Of a stretch of DNA of 64,000 bases, positions 1-8,589 are shown one piece after another. Positions within the stretch are counted from its first letter, which is position 1, and each line of letters opens with the position of its first letter. The stretch is from assembly GCF_014640255.1 (NCBI RefSeq), contig NZ_BMGP01000001.1:496001-560000 (forward strand), given 5' to 3'. Below the pieces are notes generated by a model. It was not told the origin of the DNA and made no database searches. It was given only the letters and a program-made list of their open reading frames with translations. The stretch is from Subtercola lobariae (lineage in GTDB: Bacteria; Actinomycetota; Actinomycetes; Actinomycetales; Microbacteriaceae). The translations under genes and the position numbers were made by a program.

Positions 1-276
1 ACGCTCGTGAACGAGGTGGTGGTGCCAGGTACCATCGTGGCCGGCACAGCGTTGAGCATCAGGCTGCAGGTGACGGGCACGAACCCGACCACGATCAAGG
101 CCAAGGTCTGGGTGGCGGGCACGCAAGAGCCCACGGCCTGGACGGTGCAGGCGACCGACACGTATGCGGGGTTGCAGGCGCCGGGCGGAATCGGTGTGAT
201 CGGGTACCTCTCGGGCAGTGCCACCAACGCGCCGCAGAACCTCAGCGTGCAGGAACTCAGTGCCTTCAAGCCGTAG
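1..276 (+). CDS. C-terminal end of a large surface protein (5' truncated)
   Basis: The reading frame is open from the first base of the window, so only the last 91 codons are present. The visible part is rich in Thr, Val, Gly and Ala. It has the alternating pattern of a beta-sandwich and a short stretch (WVAGTQEPTAW, then LSGSATNAPQNL) that I associate from memory with C-terminal jelly-roll or LamG-like modules of secreted actinobacterial proteins. No sorting signal or membrane segment follows it. The gene runs into the glycosyltransferase that starts about 50 bases downstream on the same strand. The function of the full protein cannot be judged from this piece. Confidence 0.6.
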   Translation, partial: TLVNEVVVPGTIVAGTALSIRLQVTGTNPTTIKAKVWVAGTQEPTAWTVQATDTYAGLQAPGGIGVIGYLSGSATNAPQNLSVQELSAFKP

Positions 277-328
277 GTCGCACAAGCGTGGCGGCGATGC
301 GGGCGAGGTGTTAGGCGACGGGGGCGAG

Positions 329-1432
329 TTGATTGTGCAGCAGTCGTTCGCGGCGCCGCGGCCGACGACGAACCCGTACCTGGTGCTGCTCGCCGAGAGC
401 CTCGCCGTGCAGCCCGGCATCTCGGTGCGCACCTTTTCGTGGCCAGGCGCTCTGTTCGGCCGGTACGACGTTTTTCACCTGCACTGGCCCGACGTTCTCA
501 TCACGGGCAGCGGCCCAGTGAAATCGTTCGGCAGGGGAGTGCTCACCGCGCTACTCCTATTGCGGCTCCGGATGACCGGGGTGCCGCTGGTGCGAACGCT
601 GCACAATCCCGCGCCGCACTCGACCCTGACTCGGGGGCAGCGCGCGCTGCTCGAACGCATCGATGCCCAGACCGAGCTGTTCATCTGCCTGAACGCCGAA
701 CCGCCGCCGCAGCCGGGCCGCCCGTACGAGGTGATTCTGCACGGACACTACCGCGACTGGTTCGCGCGTGTGGCGCACGCGGCCGCGGTTGGTGCAGTGC
801 CGGTGCCCGGGCGGCTGGCTTTCGTGGGCCACATTCTGCCGTACAAGGGCGTCACGCAGTTGGTCGATGCGTTTCGCACGGCGGGTCGCGTGCGCGCTGC
901 GGGCGATGCTCCCGCGATGAGTCTGCATGTGGCCGGGCAGCCCCGCACGCCAGAGCTCGAGGCGCAGTTGCGACGGCTGGCCGAACTCGATTCGCGGGTG
1001 ACTCTCGACCTCAGATTCGTCGGAGATGCCGAATTCATAGCCGTTGTCACCGCAGCCGAAGTGGTGGTGTTGCCCTACCACGAGCTGCACAATTCGGGAG
1101 CGGTTCTGGCCGCGCTCTCGCTCGATCGGCCCGTGCTCGTGCCCGCCAACCCGGTGACCGACGCCCTGTGCGCCGAGGTCGGCCCGGGCTGGGTCTACCG
1201 CTACGACGGGCCCCTCTCCGCCGAGACGCTCGAGCGCGCGCTGCGTCAGATCGAGCCTTCCGACGACCGAGGTTCAAGCCCGTCTCACTACAGTCCGGCG
1301 GTCTCGCTGGCCTCGTCGACACACGTCGGCCGGCACGAGCATCCCGACCTGAGTCGCCGCGACTGGGCTGACGCTGGCGCTCGGCACGTAGCGGCCTACC
1401 GTCGCGCGCTCGCCCTGCGGGGCGCTTCGTGA
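329..1432 (+). CDS. Glycosyltransferase (GT4/GT-B-like)
   Basis: The 367-residue protein most likely transfers a sugar onto a lipid-linked or polymer acceptor at the cytoplasmic face. I chose the TTG at 329 because it gives the N-terminus LIVQQSFAAPRPTTNPY, which fits the start of the first Rossmann fold. Alternatives are GTG at 308 or 335. The segment GHILPYKG (about residue 165) matches the inter-domain GT-B motif that starts the C-terminal Rossmann fold. VVVLPYHELHNSGAVLAAL (about 245-265) occupies the donor-binding position, although the classic EX7E is not clear. It lies between a surface-protein gene and a convergent GT2 gene, so a role in surface glycan synthesis is likely. Donor and acceptor are unknown. 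Confidence 0.75.
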   Translation: MIVQQSFAAPRPTTNPYLVLLAESLAVQPGISVRTFSWPGALFGRYDVFHLHWPDVLITGSGPVKSFGRGVLTALLLLRLRMTGVPLVRTLHNPAPHSTLTRGQRALLERIDAQTELFICLNAEPPPQPGRPYEVILHGHYRDWFARVAHAAAVGAVPVPGRLAFVGHILPYKGVTQLVDAFRTAGRVRAAGDAPAMSLHVAGQPRTPELEAQLRRLAELDSRVTLDLRFVGDAEFIAVVTAAEVVVLPYHELHNSGAVLAALSLDRPVLVPANPVTDALCAEVGPGWVYRYDGPLSAETLERALRQIEPSDDRGSSPSHYSPAVSLASSTHVGRHEHPDLSRRDWADAGARHVAAYRRALALRGAS

Positions 1433-1452
1433 CGGCCGCACGTGCGGCGGCG

Positions 1453-2406
1453 TCAGCGGCGGCGGTACTCGCGGTAGCCGTAGCCCCAGGCGCCACTCAG
1501 CATGCCGGCGCCGCGGGCCAGGGTACGAGTGCCGCGCGCGCGCCAAGCCGGGCTCACTCGCAGCATGCCCGCAACGATCTGCGCCAGACCGAGGCCCGCG
1601 CGGGCGCCACCGCGCGCGCTCAACGTGAGCCGGGTGCGGGCCCGCGAGAGCGTGTCGGGTGCGAGCAGCAGGGAGGTAACGCTCCAACTGTTTCCGCTGC
1701 GAAACGCCCGCAAGACCACCCAGCGCCGAGTTACCCTGGCGCGAGGTACAACATCGGTCACCGATGCCTCAGCGCTCCAGAGCATCCGGCCGCCGTGTGC
1801 GACGATCTGGCGCGTGAACAGTGTGTCACCGCCCCCACTGATGCCAAGGCCCGGGTCGAAGCTCAGCCCGAACGCGCGAATCTGCCGCAGGTCGAGCAGC
1901 AGGTTGTTCGTGGCGGCGACAATCAGTTCTGCCCCCGTTTCGTGCCGCAGGCGTTCGAAGTAACGGCCGGCCGTGATCCAGGCCTCGGGTTCGCGGTCGT
2001 ACGCCGAAATCACGGGCCCGGCGACGGCGGCGCAACCGGATGCCCGGCGAACCTCCAGCAACGAACGAAGCCATTCGGCAGAGGGCCGCTCGTCATCGTC
2101 GATGAACACGAGCATGTCGTTCTCGGCCGACGCGCTCAGGGCGCGATTGCGGGCGGCGGTGATGCCCGGCTGCGGTTCGTGCACGTATATAAGAGGAGTG
2201 GTCTGCGGCGGGTACGACTCGACGAACTCTCTGGCCGAGGCACCCGGGTCATTGTCGACGACCAGAACGTGGCCGCGAGCCAGAGCCGCCACCTGCAGAG
2301 CCTGCTCGAGCAACAGCGGAATCACCTCGGCGAGATCACTCGGGCGCCGAAAGGTGAGCACAGCAATGGCCAACGAAGGCGGCTCGAGCTCTTCGGTGGG
2401 CTTCAC
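1453..2406 (-). CDS. Family 2 glycosyltransferase
   Basis: The 317-residue protein has a GT-A fold typical of family 2. It opens with a beta strand (LAIAVLTFRRP), continues with VLVVDND and the GITAARNRAL helix, and carries an acidic metal-nucleotide site, FIDDDERP, at about residues 101-108. No transmembrane helices are evident, so it should act at the inner face of the membrane. The start codon is GTG, preceded by a G-rich stretch that could serve as a ribosome site. It is divergent from the GT2 gene at 2442 and convergent with the GT at 329. The sugar specificity cannot be read from the sequence. Confidence 0.8.
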   Translation of the reverse strand: MKPTEELEPPSLAIAVLTFRRPSDLAEVIPLLLEQALQVAALARGHVLVVDNDPGASAREFVESYPPQTTPLIYVHEPQPGITAARNRALSASAENDMLVFIDDDERPSAEWLRSLLEVRRASGCAAVAGPVISAYDREPEAWITAGRYFERLRHETGAELIVAATNNLLLDLRQIRAFGLSFDPGLGISGGGDTLFTRQIVAHGGRMLWSAEASVTDVVPRARVTRRWVVLRAFRSGNSWSVTSLLLAPDTLSRARTRLTLSARGGARAGLGLAQIVAGMLRVSPAWRARGTRTLARGAGMLSGAWGYGYREYRRR

Positions 2407-2441
2407 ACCCCCCAGTATGGCCAGAAACGGGGGCGAACAAC

Positions 2442-3389
2442 ATGAATCCCGGCGAATTCGACGGCGTGGCCATCATTGTGGTCAACTACGGTTCGTGCGC
2501 GCTGCTCGCTGAGCACCTCGCACCACTCACCAGGCGCAGGCCCGACCTGCTGACGGTCGTGGTCGACAATTTCTCGTCAGACGTCGAACGAGCGACACTG
2601 TCTGATCTGGCCCAGCGTGAAGGGTGGCAGACCGTTCTGCCCACCGGCAACACGGGGTTCGGTGGCGGCATGAACCGCGGCGTGCTGCGCGCAGAACAGC
2701 TCGGGGCGCGGTGGCTGCTGCTGCTGAATCCCGACGCCGAAATCGCCGAACCCGCCCTTCGACTGCTGCTCGCGTTGAGCCGGCAATCGCCCGAAACCCT
2801 GTTTTCGCCGCAGATCCTGCGCCCCGACGGCACGGTGTGGTTCGACGGCTCAGACCTCTACCTCGAAGACGGCCGCACCCGTTCGGCGAAGCGCCGACCC
2901 AGTACGTTCGTCGATGTGCAGCCGTGGCTCTCGGGCGCCTGCTTGCTACTGTCAGACGCCCTCTGGCGGCGCATCGGCGGTTTCGACGAAGAGTACTTTC
3001 TCTACTGGGAAGACGTCGACTTCTCGCGCCGTGTGGTAGCCGCCGGCGGGGCGATCGCCGTGGTGAACGAGGCCATCGCCATCCACTCGCCCGGAGGCAC
3101 CCAGGGTTCAGGCGCCGCAAGCTACGGCGACCCGAAATCTGACGTCTACTACTACTACAACATTCGCAACCGCCTGCTCTATGCGGCCCGGCACCTCGAC
3201 TCCGAGAGCATCGAGCGGTGGCGGCGGGTGACGCTGCCCATCGCTTGGGAGGTGCTACTTCGTGGCGGCCGCCGCCAGTTTCTGCGTTCGCTCTCGCCTC
3301 TTTTCGCCGCCTACCGAGGGGTTCGGGATGGCCGCCGCCTGACAAAAGACGAACTCAAAATGAGGCGCCGCCAGGCTGCCTCGGGCTGA
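2442..3389 (+). CDS. Family 2 glycosyltransferase, rhamnosyltransferase (WbbL)-like
   Basis: The 315-residue protein has the arrangement of WbbL-type GT2 enzymes. It shows IIVVNYGS at the N-terminus, NTGFGGGMNRG at about 70-80, LLLNPDAE at about 93-100 as the nucleotide-sugar/metal site, and a conserved C-terminal block with WLSGACLLL, GGFDEEYF and YWEDVDFSRR at about 165-205. In this family these features usually go with dTDP-rhamnose or related donors, and a complete dTDP-rhamnose pathway is encoded at 23-27 kb. The ATG is preceded by GGGGGCG at suitable spacing. It is divergent from the GT2 at 1453, so the 35-bp gap must hold both promoters or leaders. The rhamnose assignment is an inference from family resemblance. 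Confidence 0.8.
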   Translation: MNPGEFDGVAIIVVNYGSCALLAEHLAPLTRRRPDLLTVVVDNFSSDVERATLSDLAQREGWQTVLPTGNTGFGGGMNRGVLRAEQLGARWLLLLNPDAEIAEPALRLLLALSRQSPETLFSPQILRPDGTVWFDGSDLYLEDGRTRSAKRRPSTFVDVQPWLSGACLLLSDALWRRIGGFDEEYFLYWEDVDFSRRVVAAGGAIAVVNEAIAIHSPGGTQGSGAASYGDPKSDVYYYYNIRNRLLYAARHLDSESIERWRRVTLPIAWEVLLRGGRRQFLRSLSPLFAAYRGVRDGRRLTKDELKMRRRQAASG

Positions 3390-3420
3390 GCCTCGCCGCT
3401 TCTGCGCTTCTGCGCTTCGA

Positions 3421-3906
3421 CTAGCCTGCCGACGGCGTGAAGTCTTTGCTCCAAATCTGAGATCCGTCTGCGTTGACATAGGTGTAGACCACGTGAACGG
3501 TGCCCGTGATGCCAGCCAACTTCATGGCCGGAAAGACATCTGAGTCGCACGAGGCCTGAAGCGTGGCGCTCTTGCCGTCGAAATACTGCGACGCGGCTAC
3601 CGGGTCGATCTGTTTCGCGTAGGTGTAGGTGTAGTCGATGGTGTCTGGGGGTGACGACGCAATGTCGATGGCAGAGAAGACACCGTTGGCCGAAGCGAGA
3701 ATCGAGGGAATCTTCGTCTGAGCCGCCGCAGTGAATCGATCGAGGGCCGTCTGCTGGCCACTACCGTTGGGGTCTGCGCTCGCGCTGAGGCCCGGCGGGT
3801 GAATCTGAGCGGCGACCTGCGCGGGCAGATCAGCGCAGCCCGCGAGGCTCACCGACACCACCACCGCAGCCGCCGAAATCACCAGACGCTGAGAGATCTT
3901 GCCCAT
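3421..3906 (-). CDS. Small lipoprotein, unknown function
   Basis: The 161-residue protein starts at the ATG whose upstream AAGGGGAA fits a ribosome site at good spacing. The frame is open further upstream (to 4014), but that part is Arg/Pro-rich and lacks such a site. It has a lipoprotein signal: MGKISQR, a hydrophobic stretch, and the lipobox LAGC at residues 21-24. A Ser/Gly-rich linker then leads to a soluble domain of about 110 residues with alternating hydrophobics (DTIDYTYTY, GTVHVVYTYVN). It faintly recalls small DUF4854-type lipoproteins, but I cannot confirm this. It is convergent with the GT2 at 2442 and divergent from the VOC gene. No enzyme motif is visible. Confidence 0.7.
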   Translation of the reverse strand: MGKISQRLVISAAAVVVSVSLAGCADLPAQVAAQIHPPGLSASADPNGSGQQTALDRFTAAAQTKIPSILASANGVFSAIDIASSPPDTIDYTYTYAKQIDPVAASQYFDGKSATLQASCDSDVFPAMKLAGITGTVHVVYTYVNADGSQIWSKDFTPSAG

Positions 3907-4153
3907 AAAGTTCCCCTTTTCACGAGACCCGGCCCGCAGGAACACGCTGAGAGCTGTCACTCGTGCTGGCCGGCCACTGCGATTCGGCGGCTCGTCGGGC
4001 TGAAATGTAGACACGCAGAAGACCCCCTCGAGAAGCGGAACCCCACCGCCTCACTCAGCATAACCTCACGGGCGGTTCAGATCGCTCGGTGAGTGCGTCG
4101 CCTTTGCGCGTCCGCAGCTTGCGCGCTTTGCTCGAGGGGGTGATGATCGGTTC

Positions 4154-4528
4154 ATGTTCGCGCGCATGCACCACCTCGTCATCGACACGCGCGACCCCGC
4201 GGCCCTTGCGGCGTTCTACTCGCAGATGCTCGGGATGCCCGTTACCTTCGCCTCCGACGACTGGGTAGTCGTCGCGCAGAACGAAACGACCTCGGGCCTG
4301 GCGTTTCAACGGGCGCCTGACCATACGGCGCCCACGTGGCCGAACGACGCTGTGCCGCAGCAGATGCACATCGACTTCATGGTCGACGATCTCGACGGAG
4401 CAACTGCTGCAGCGGTGAGACTCGGTGCTCGGCTGTCAGAGCACGGCGACCACGTGCTCTACGACCCCGCCGGGCATCCGTTCTGCCTCATCTCTCGGCC
4501 CGGCTGGGCGCCGCCGATCTCTGGCTGA
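4154..4528 (+). CDS. VOC-superfamily (glyoxalase/bleomycin-resistance-like) protein
   Basis: The 124-residue protein has the paired beta-alpha-beta-beta-beta modules of the vicinal oxygen chelate fold. The first module begins MHHLVIDTRDPAALAAFY and contains LGM and a strand with WVVV. The second begins MHIDFMVDDLDGAT and ends with YDPAGHPFCLI. The His at the start of each module and a Glu or Asp in the second strand are the usual metal ligands. Family members include glyoxalases, dioxygenases and drug-binding proteins, and substrate cannot be inferred here. A GAGGGGG stretch upstream may be the ribosome site. It has no obvious functional link to the surrounding GT genes. Confidence 0.8.
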   Translation: MFARMHHLVIDTRDPAALAAFYSQMLGMPVTFASDDWVVVAQNETTSGLAFQRAPDHTAPTWPNDAVPQQMHIDFMVDDLDGATAAAVRLGARLSEHGDHVLYDPAGHPFCLISRPGWAPPISG

Positions 4529-4643
4529 GCGACCCTGGCCTAGACCGAACGCAACCTCACTCGACCGACCGCCGCCGATCGGAACCTATCGCGCCGACTG
4601 CGAGGTGCAGACGTGACTACTGCGCCGCAAAAACGCGACACCG

Positions 4644-4871
4644 TTAGACGATGCCGCCGACCATCGCGTCGCGCCGCAGCTGGTCGTGGGTCGCGTGGAA
4701 CTTACCGTCGCGAGTCCACCAGGCCTCGTGCCCCGCAGCGTCGGGGTGCTGCTCGACCACGGCCGGCCAATGCTCGCGAATGTTTTTCACGTAGTACCGA
4801 AGCTCGCCGCCGACGGTGCGCTTCTCCACCTTGTCAGAGGCCTCGAGCTGTTCGTGTGTGGGTTCATCCAT
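4644..4871 (-). CDS. Small hypothetical protein (75 aa)
   Basis: The 75-residue acidic protein has no signal peptide or membrane segment. It contains a predicted helical start (HEQLEASDKVEKR), YYVKNIREHWP in the middle, and a WWTRDGKFHATHDQLRRDA segment that looks like a small compact domain with conserved aromatics. I do not recognise the family. It sits just downstream of, and on the same strand as, the nine-gene polysaccharide operon with a 37-bp gap, so it may be a small cytosolic housekeeping gene rather than part of that pathway. Codon use resembles its neighbours, which supports a real gene. Confidence 0.6.
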   Translation of the reverse strand: MDEPTHEQLEASDKVEKRTVGGELRYYVKNIREHWPAVVEQHPDAAGHEAWWTRDGKFHATHDQLRRDAMVGGIV

Positions 4872-4908
4872 GGCCTCGACTCTACCGAAACCCGTCGGCA
4901 GGCCGCGG

Positions 4909-5973
4909 TCAGAGGCCGATGAAAGCGGCCAGTTCGCGCACCATGTGCGTCGTGTTCAGCTCGGTTTCTACGACCTGGCGACCGCCGCGGCCGAGGGCGG
5001 CACACAGCTCGGGGTCGTTCAGCAACGCCACGATTTGCGCCGCCATCGCCCCGGCATCACCCACGGGCACGAGCAGACCGGTCTGCGGGCTGCGGCCTAT
5101 CGGGCTGCCTTGCACGTAGTCGCGGATGCCCGGCGTGTCGCTGATCACAACGGGCCGCCCTGACGCCATCGCCTCGAGGCTCACCGTCATGCCTGACGCG
5201 TGCAGATTCTGCCGAGTGGCAATGGCAACCACACTCGCCCGTGCGTAGAGCGCTGCCAACTCGACGTGACTGACTCGTTCGATGGTGCGCACCCCGGCCG
5301 GCGGCGGCAGCGTGCTCGATGTCTGCACCACGATTTCGGTCTCGGGTGCCAGCTCGTGCACCCGACCCAGCGCGGCGAACAAGGTTTCGGTGTCACGATC
5401 GCGATCACCGCCGATGCTGAGCACCAGCGGGGTTGTGGGTGGCCGGTGAAACGTGAAGAACGTCTCGTCGACGCCGAATCGAAAAAAGCCGACGGGCGGC
5501 CCGTTCTCGCCCACGAGCTCGACGAGTGCCGCCTGCTGCCCGCTGCTGATCACCCACATACCTGACATCAGCCGCAGCACGCGCCGAATAGCGGAGATAT
5601 CGGCACCGCGCGCGGCCGCATCGGTCGCCCAGATCACCCCGCAATACATTTCGGGGCGCGGGCAGGCGGCGAGCATCCGTCTGGCCGCATTCTCATCCCA
5701 GCTCAACGCAATGTCACGGGTAGGCCGAGTCTCGCCGGCATTCCAGCGCAGTGCAGGCTCGGGATGCCGCCCACGCCTCGTCAAGCGGGCACGCGCGCGG
5801 GCGAGCGTGTCGGGCTCGGCCACCGCCTGGGCTCGAAGACGGTCGACGTACCGGCCGAGTCCGTCGAGACCATACGGCCAGAAGCCCGGCACTTTGCCTT
5901 GCGCGTGTCGATACTGCCAATCGTCGACGTGGCGTTCGACGGGAAAGGCGATGTCGAGGGTGACGTCAGACAT
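4909..5973 (-). CDS. Glycosyltransferase, GT4-like; last gene of the first polysaccharide operon
   Basis: The 354-residue protein starts at the ATG at 5973, which overlaps the end of the flippase gene by 8 bp. A longer frame exists upstream but is Arg-rich and antisense-like. The N-terminal half carries SWDENAARRML and an HRPPTTPLVLSIGGDRDRDTE stretch at the domain junction. The C-terminal fold has SLEAMASGRPVVISDTPGIRDYV, which is typical for the donor site of retaining GT-B enzymes, and LLVPVGDAGAMA. It belongs to GT4 or a close relative. Its place after the flippase suggests a late sugar addition in repeat-unit assembly. The donor is unknown. Confidence 0.75.
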   Translation of the reverse strand: MSDVTLDIAFPVERHVDDWQYRHAQGKVPGFWPYGLDGLGRYVDRLRAQAVAEPDTLARARARLTRRGRHPEPALRWNAGETRPTRDIALSWDENAARRMLAACPRPEMYCGVIWATDAAARGADISAIRRVLRLMSGMWVISSGQQAALVELVGENGPPVGFFRFGVDETFFTFHRPPTTPLVLSIGGDRDRDTETLFAALGRVHELAPETEIVVQTSSTLPPPAGVRTIERVSHVELAALYARASVVAIATRQNLHASGMTVSLEAMASGRPVVISDTPGIRDYVQGSPIGRSPQTGLLVPVGDAGAMAAQIVALLNDPELCAALGRGGRQVVETELNTTHMVRELAAFIGL

Positions 5974-7435
5974 GGCCACCGCCCGTCTGCGTGCCGGCCT
6001 TCGTCTGCGTGCTCGACATCGTGACTGTGCCCGAAATCGGCTCTGACCCCGCTTTCGTCTCGGCAGCCGGCCCCGGCGCTGCGGCCGCGCGGCGCGCCCC
6101 GAGGTCACGCCAGACGTACCAGAAGTTCGGCGCCACCTGGCAGAGGGCGACGCTCGCCGCCGAAGCGATGACCGGCCCCGCGGCCCCCACGAAGGGAATC
6201 AGCAGCCACGACAACCCGAGATTCAGCGGCACCATCACCAGAATCGGCGCCACCTGAAAGGTGAGCCCGCGCTTGTCGGTCATGTACATTCCGAGCGGAT
6301 ACTTCGCCGCCTGCAGCGCCACGAAAACCACGAACGACGCCAGCAGCCAGCCGTTCAGCTGAATCTTGCCGCCCGAGACGAATTGCGCCAGCAGCGGCGA
6401 CACGAGGGCGAGCCCGATGCCCATCACGAGCCCACCCGCCATGAACCACAGCACCGGGCGGGCCGGCGACTCGATGCGGTTCGCCGAACGCGCCGCCGCG
6501 TAGATGGGCCAGAGGCTGAGCCCCGCCGCCGCGATGGTCTGCAGCACGATGCCGAAAAGCTGAGACGAGAGGTTGTATTGGGCGAGTTCGTCGACGGTTC
6601 CGAAGTGGCTGAGCATCAGTCGCCCGGTCTGCATCGCCACGGGCAGCGCCACCATCTGCACGAGCATCGGCCAGGCCAGGCCGATCGCGGGTACTCCGCG
6701 ATACGACCGCACGTGCGGTATCTCGCGAATAGCCGCCCCCACCTGCGGTTTAAGCGCGTGCGCCGCAATCAGCAGGCAGATCACCGAGACCAGCGCGCTC
6801 GCGACATACGAAACGACGGCGAGATACGTTCCGGCCGGAACAGCGAACACCACGAACGCGCCGATGACCAGCAGCATGAAAGGCGCGACCACCGCCTGGG
6901 TTGCCACTTGAACGTTGGTTTTCTTCAGGCCGACGAGGATGCGCTGCCCCACCGTCAGCGGAATCACCAGCCCGAACACGGCGAGGCAGAGAAACGCCGC
7001 GGTACTGCCGCCGTCGGAGATGAGCCCCTTACCGAGCAGCGCGGGCCACCAGCCGGCCACGGTGATCAGGGCGCCGATGGCGATGAGAATGCCGCCCGAT
7101 ACCAGCAGTATTCGAAAAGCGGTGACGATGGTGCGCCGCACGAAGTCGTCGGTTCGCGGGGCAGCAGACCCCGCAACGGCGTTAATCACCACGGCCGCAA
7201 TGCCGAGGTCGGCGAACGGCAGCAGGGTGGGAAAGCTCGAGAGCAACCCGTATTGGGCGTACGCCTCGGTGCCGAAATTTGCGATGATCATGCGGCTGGT
7301 GATGATTCCGAGCACGCCGGCCAGCCCCATCACGCCCACCTTGGTGAGGGCGGTGCTGCTGACCATCGACATAGTCGACCGCTTCGTCGGCGCCGGGGCC
7401 GGGCGGCGCTTCGAGGTGAGGTCTGGCCGCGTCAT
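5966..7435 (-). CDS. Wzx-like polysaccharide flippase (MOP/MATE superfamily)
   Basis: The 489-residue protein has about 12-14 hydrophobic helices throughout and a basic N-terminus (RPDLTSKRRPAPAPTKRS). It lacks any catalytic motif, as expected of lipid-linked oligosaccharide flippases of the polysaccharide-synthase branch. These proteins turn undecaprenyl-diphosphate-linked repeat units to the outer face. It overlaps both neighbours (4 bp upstream, 8 bp downstream), so it is translationally coupled to two GT genes. Together with the initiating transferase at 14472 and the Wzz/BY-kinase at 8586 it defines a Wzx-type pathway. The polymerase is not in the same operon; the nearest candidate is at 58013. 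The Ser/Thr/Lys-rich C-terminal tail is cytosolic. Confidence 0.85.
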   Translation of the reverse strand: MTRPDLTSKRRPAPAPTKRSTMSMVSSTALTKVGVMGLAGVLGIITSRMIIANFGTEAYAQYGLLSSFPTLLPFADLGIAAVVINAVAGSAAPRTDDFVRRTIVTAFRILLVSGGILIAIGALITVAGWWPALLGKGLISDGGSTAAFLCLAVFGLVIPLTVGQRILVGLKKTNVQVATQAVVAPFMLLVIGAFVVFAVPAGTYLAVVSYVASALVSVICLLIAAHALKPQVGAAIREIPHVRSYRGVPAIGLAWPMLVQMVALPVAMQTGRLMLSHFGTVDELAQYNLSSQLFGIVLQTIAAAGLSLWPIYAAARSANRIESPARPVLWFMAGGLVMGIGLALVSPLLAQFVSGGKIQLNGWLLASFVVFVALQAAKYPLGMYMTDKRGLTFQVAPILVMVPLNLGLSWLLIPFVGAAGPVIASAASVALCQVAPNFWYVWRDLGARRAAAAPGPAAETKAGSEPISGTVTMSSTQTKAGTQTGGGHV

Positions 7436-8589
7436 CCGTCGAACGCCCGAGCGAGATCAGAGATGGTGGGCGTGCGCGAGAACAGCCAGTCGTCGGCGGC
7501 GAGGCGCCCGTCTCGCGCCGGCAGGCTGGCGAGTACATCGTCAGGCGACAGGCCCGCGGTGAGGGCCCGCACGATGGCGGAGCTGAGCTCGCTGCTCGAC
7601 CCCGGGTCGTGCACGACGAGATGCCCGTTCTCGTCGAGCCACTCGGCCAGCCCGGTCTGCTCGGTCGTGACGATGGTCAGCCCGTGCGAGAGCCCTTCGA
7701 CAATGGGCAACCCCACCTGCTCGCGCCAGGCGGGCGACGGCTGCGACGGCAGCACCAGCACGGCCGCCGTGTCGAGCAGGTCGTGAATCTCCAGGCGTTG
7801 AGGGTCGAGGTCGATGTGGATGCCCGTGTCACCCTGTGCGGCCGCCATCACCTCGTCGGTCAGCCGCCCTTTGCCCACCATTACGAGATCGGCGCCGGGT
7901 CGCTCTTTGCGCACCTCGGGCCACGCCGCCAACAGCTGACGCACCCCTTTGCGGTCGGTGAAGTTGCCCACGAAGATCACGCGCTCGGGCTCGCGGGTGG
8001 GTGTCGCGCACGCAGCGGCGCGTTCGAACGGCGCGGGCAGGGCCGGAAAGAGGAGGGCGCTCGAGCGCAGCGACACGGTTCCGAGCACGGTTTCGTACGT
8101 TTCACGCGCGGCGCTGGTGCCGAAGGCGGCTCGGTCTACTCGGTGCCAGACGCGGCGGGCGAGCATCCGATTGGCCTGCCTTTTCAGCCCGAGGCCGTGT
8201 TTCGGCTCGCGCCCGCCGGCGAACGGGTCGGAATTGGCGATGGCGTAGGTGACCACCGAGGTGCGCGGGCGCCCGGTGGCACGACGCAGGGTAAGAGCGA
8301 TGAGCGCAAGCGCCGAGGTCGACAAGCTCGAGAGCATCAGCGGCTCGTTGATCTCGAGCGTGCTGATGGGCGAGCGTAAGAGTTGCCAGGCTCCCGCCAG
8401 CGGGCCGAGCTGCCTGATGTCGAGCCCTACCGTCAGCGGATCTTCGAAGTCATACCTCTTGTTCTGATACACGATGCTCGCCGGTTCGAGCTGGTGCGCG
8501 CGTTCGAGGTGCGCCGAGCGCAGGGTCTGGTAGAGCCGAACCCGAGGTAGTAAGGGGTGACGCGCCGCGCGTTTGGCCGAGCGGCTCAT
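7432..8589 (-). CDS. Glycosyltransferase family 4
   Basis: The 385-residue GT-B protein has RVIFVGNFTDRKGVRQLL at the start of the second Rossmann domain (about 205-220) and EQVGLPIVE, a clear EX7E donor-site motif, at about 295-305. The N-terminal domain begins with a basic segment and LYQTLRSAHLERAH, without a signal peptide. The gene overlaps the BY-kinase gene and the flippase gene by 4 bp each (ATGA type), so it is made in step with them. Its role is likely one of the sugar additions to the undecaprenyl-linked repeat unit. Specificity cannot be determined from the sequence. Confidence 0.8.
   Translation of the reverse strand: MSRSAKRAARHPLLPRVRLYQTLRSAHLERAHQLEPASIVYQNKRYDFEDPLTVGLDIRQLGPLAGAWQLLRSPISTLEINEPLMLSSLSTSALALIALTLRRATGRPRTSVVTYAIANSDPFAGGREPKHGLGLKRQANRMLARRVWHRVDRAAFGTSAARETYETVLGTVSLRSSALLFPALPAPFERAAACATPTREPERVIFVGNFTDRKGVRQLLAAWPEVRKERPGADLVMVGKGRLTDEVMAAAQGDTGIHIDLDPQRLEIHDLLDTAAVLVLPSQPSPAWREQVGLPIVEGLSHGLTIVTTEQTGLAEWLDENGHLVVHDPGSSSELSSAIVRALTAGLSPDDVLASLPARDGRLAADDWLFSRTPTISDLARAFDG

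Noticed and set aside
6383-7786. A 467-codon open frame on the plus strand
   Set aside because: It is the mirror of the flippase and GT genes on the minus strand. Its product is His/Arg/Gly-rich without domain logic, a common artefact of GC-rich codon bias.
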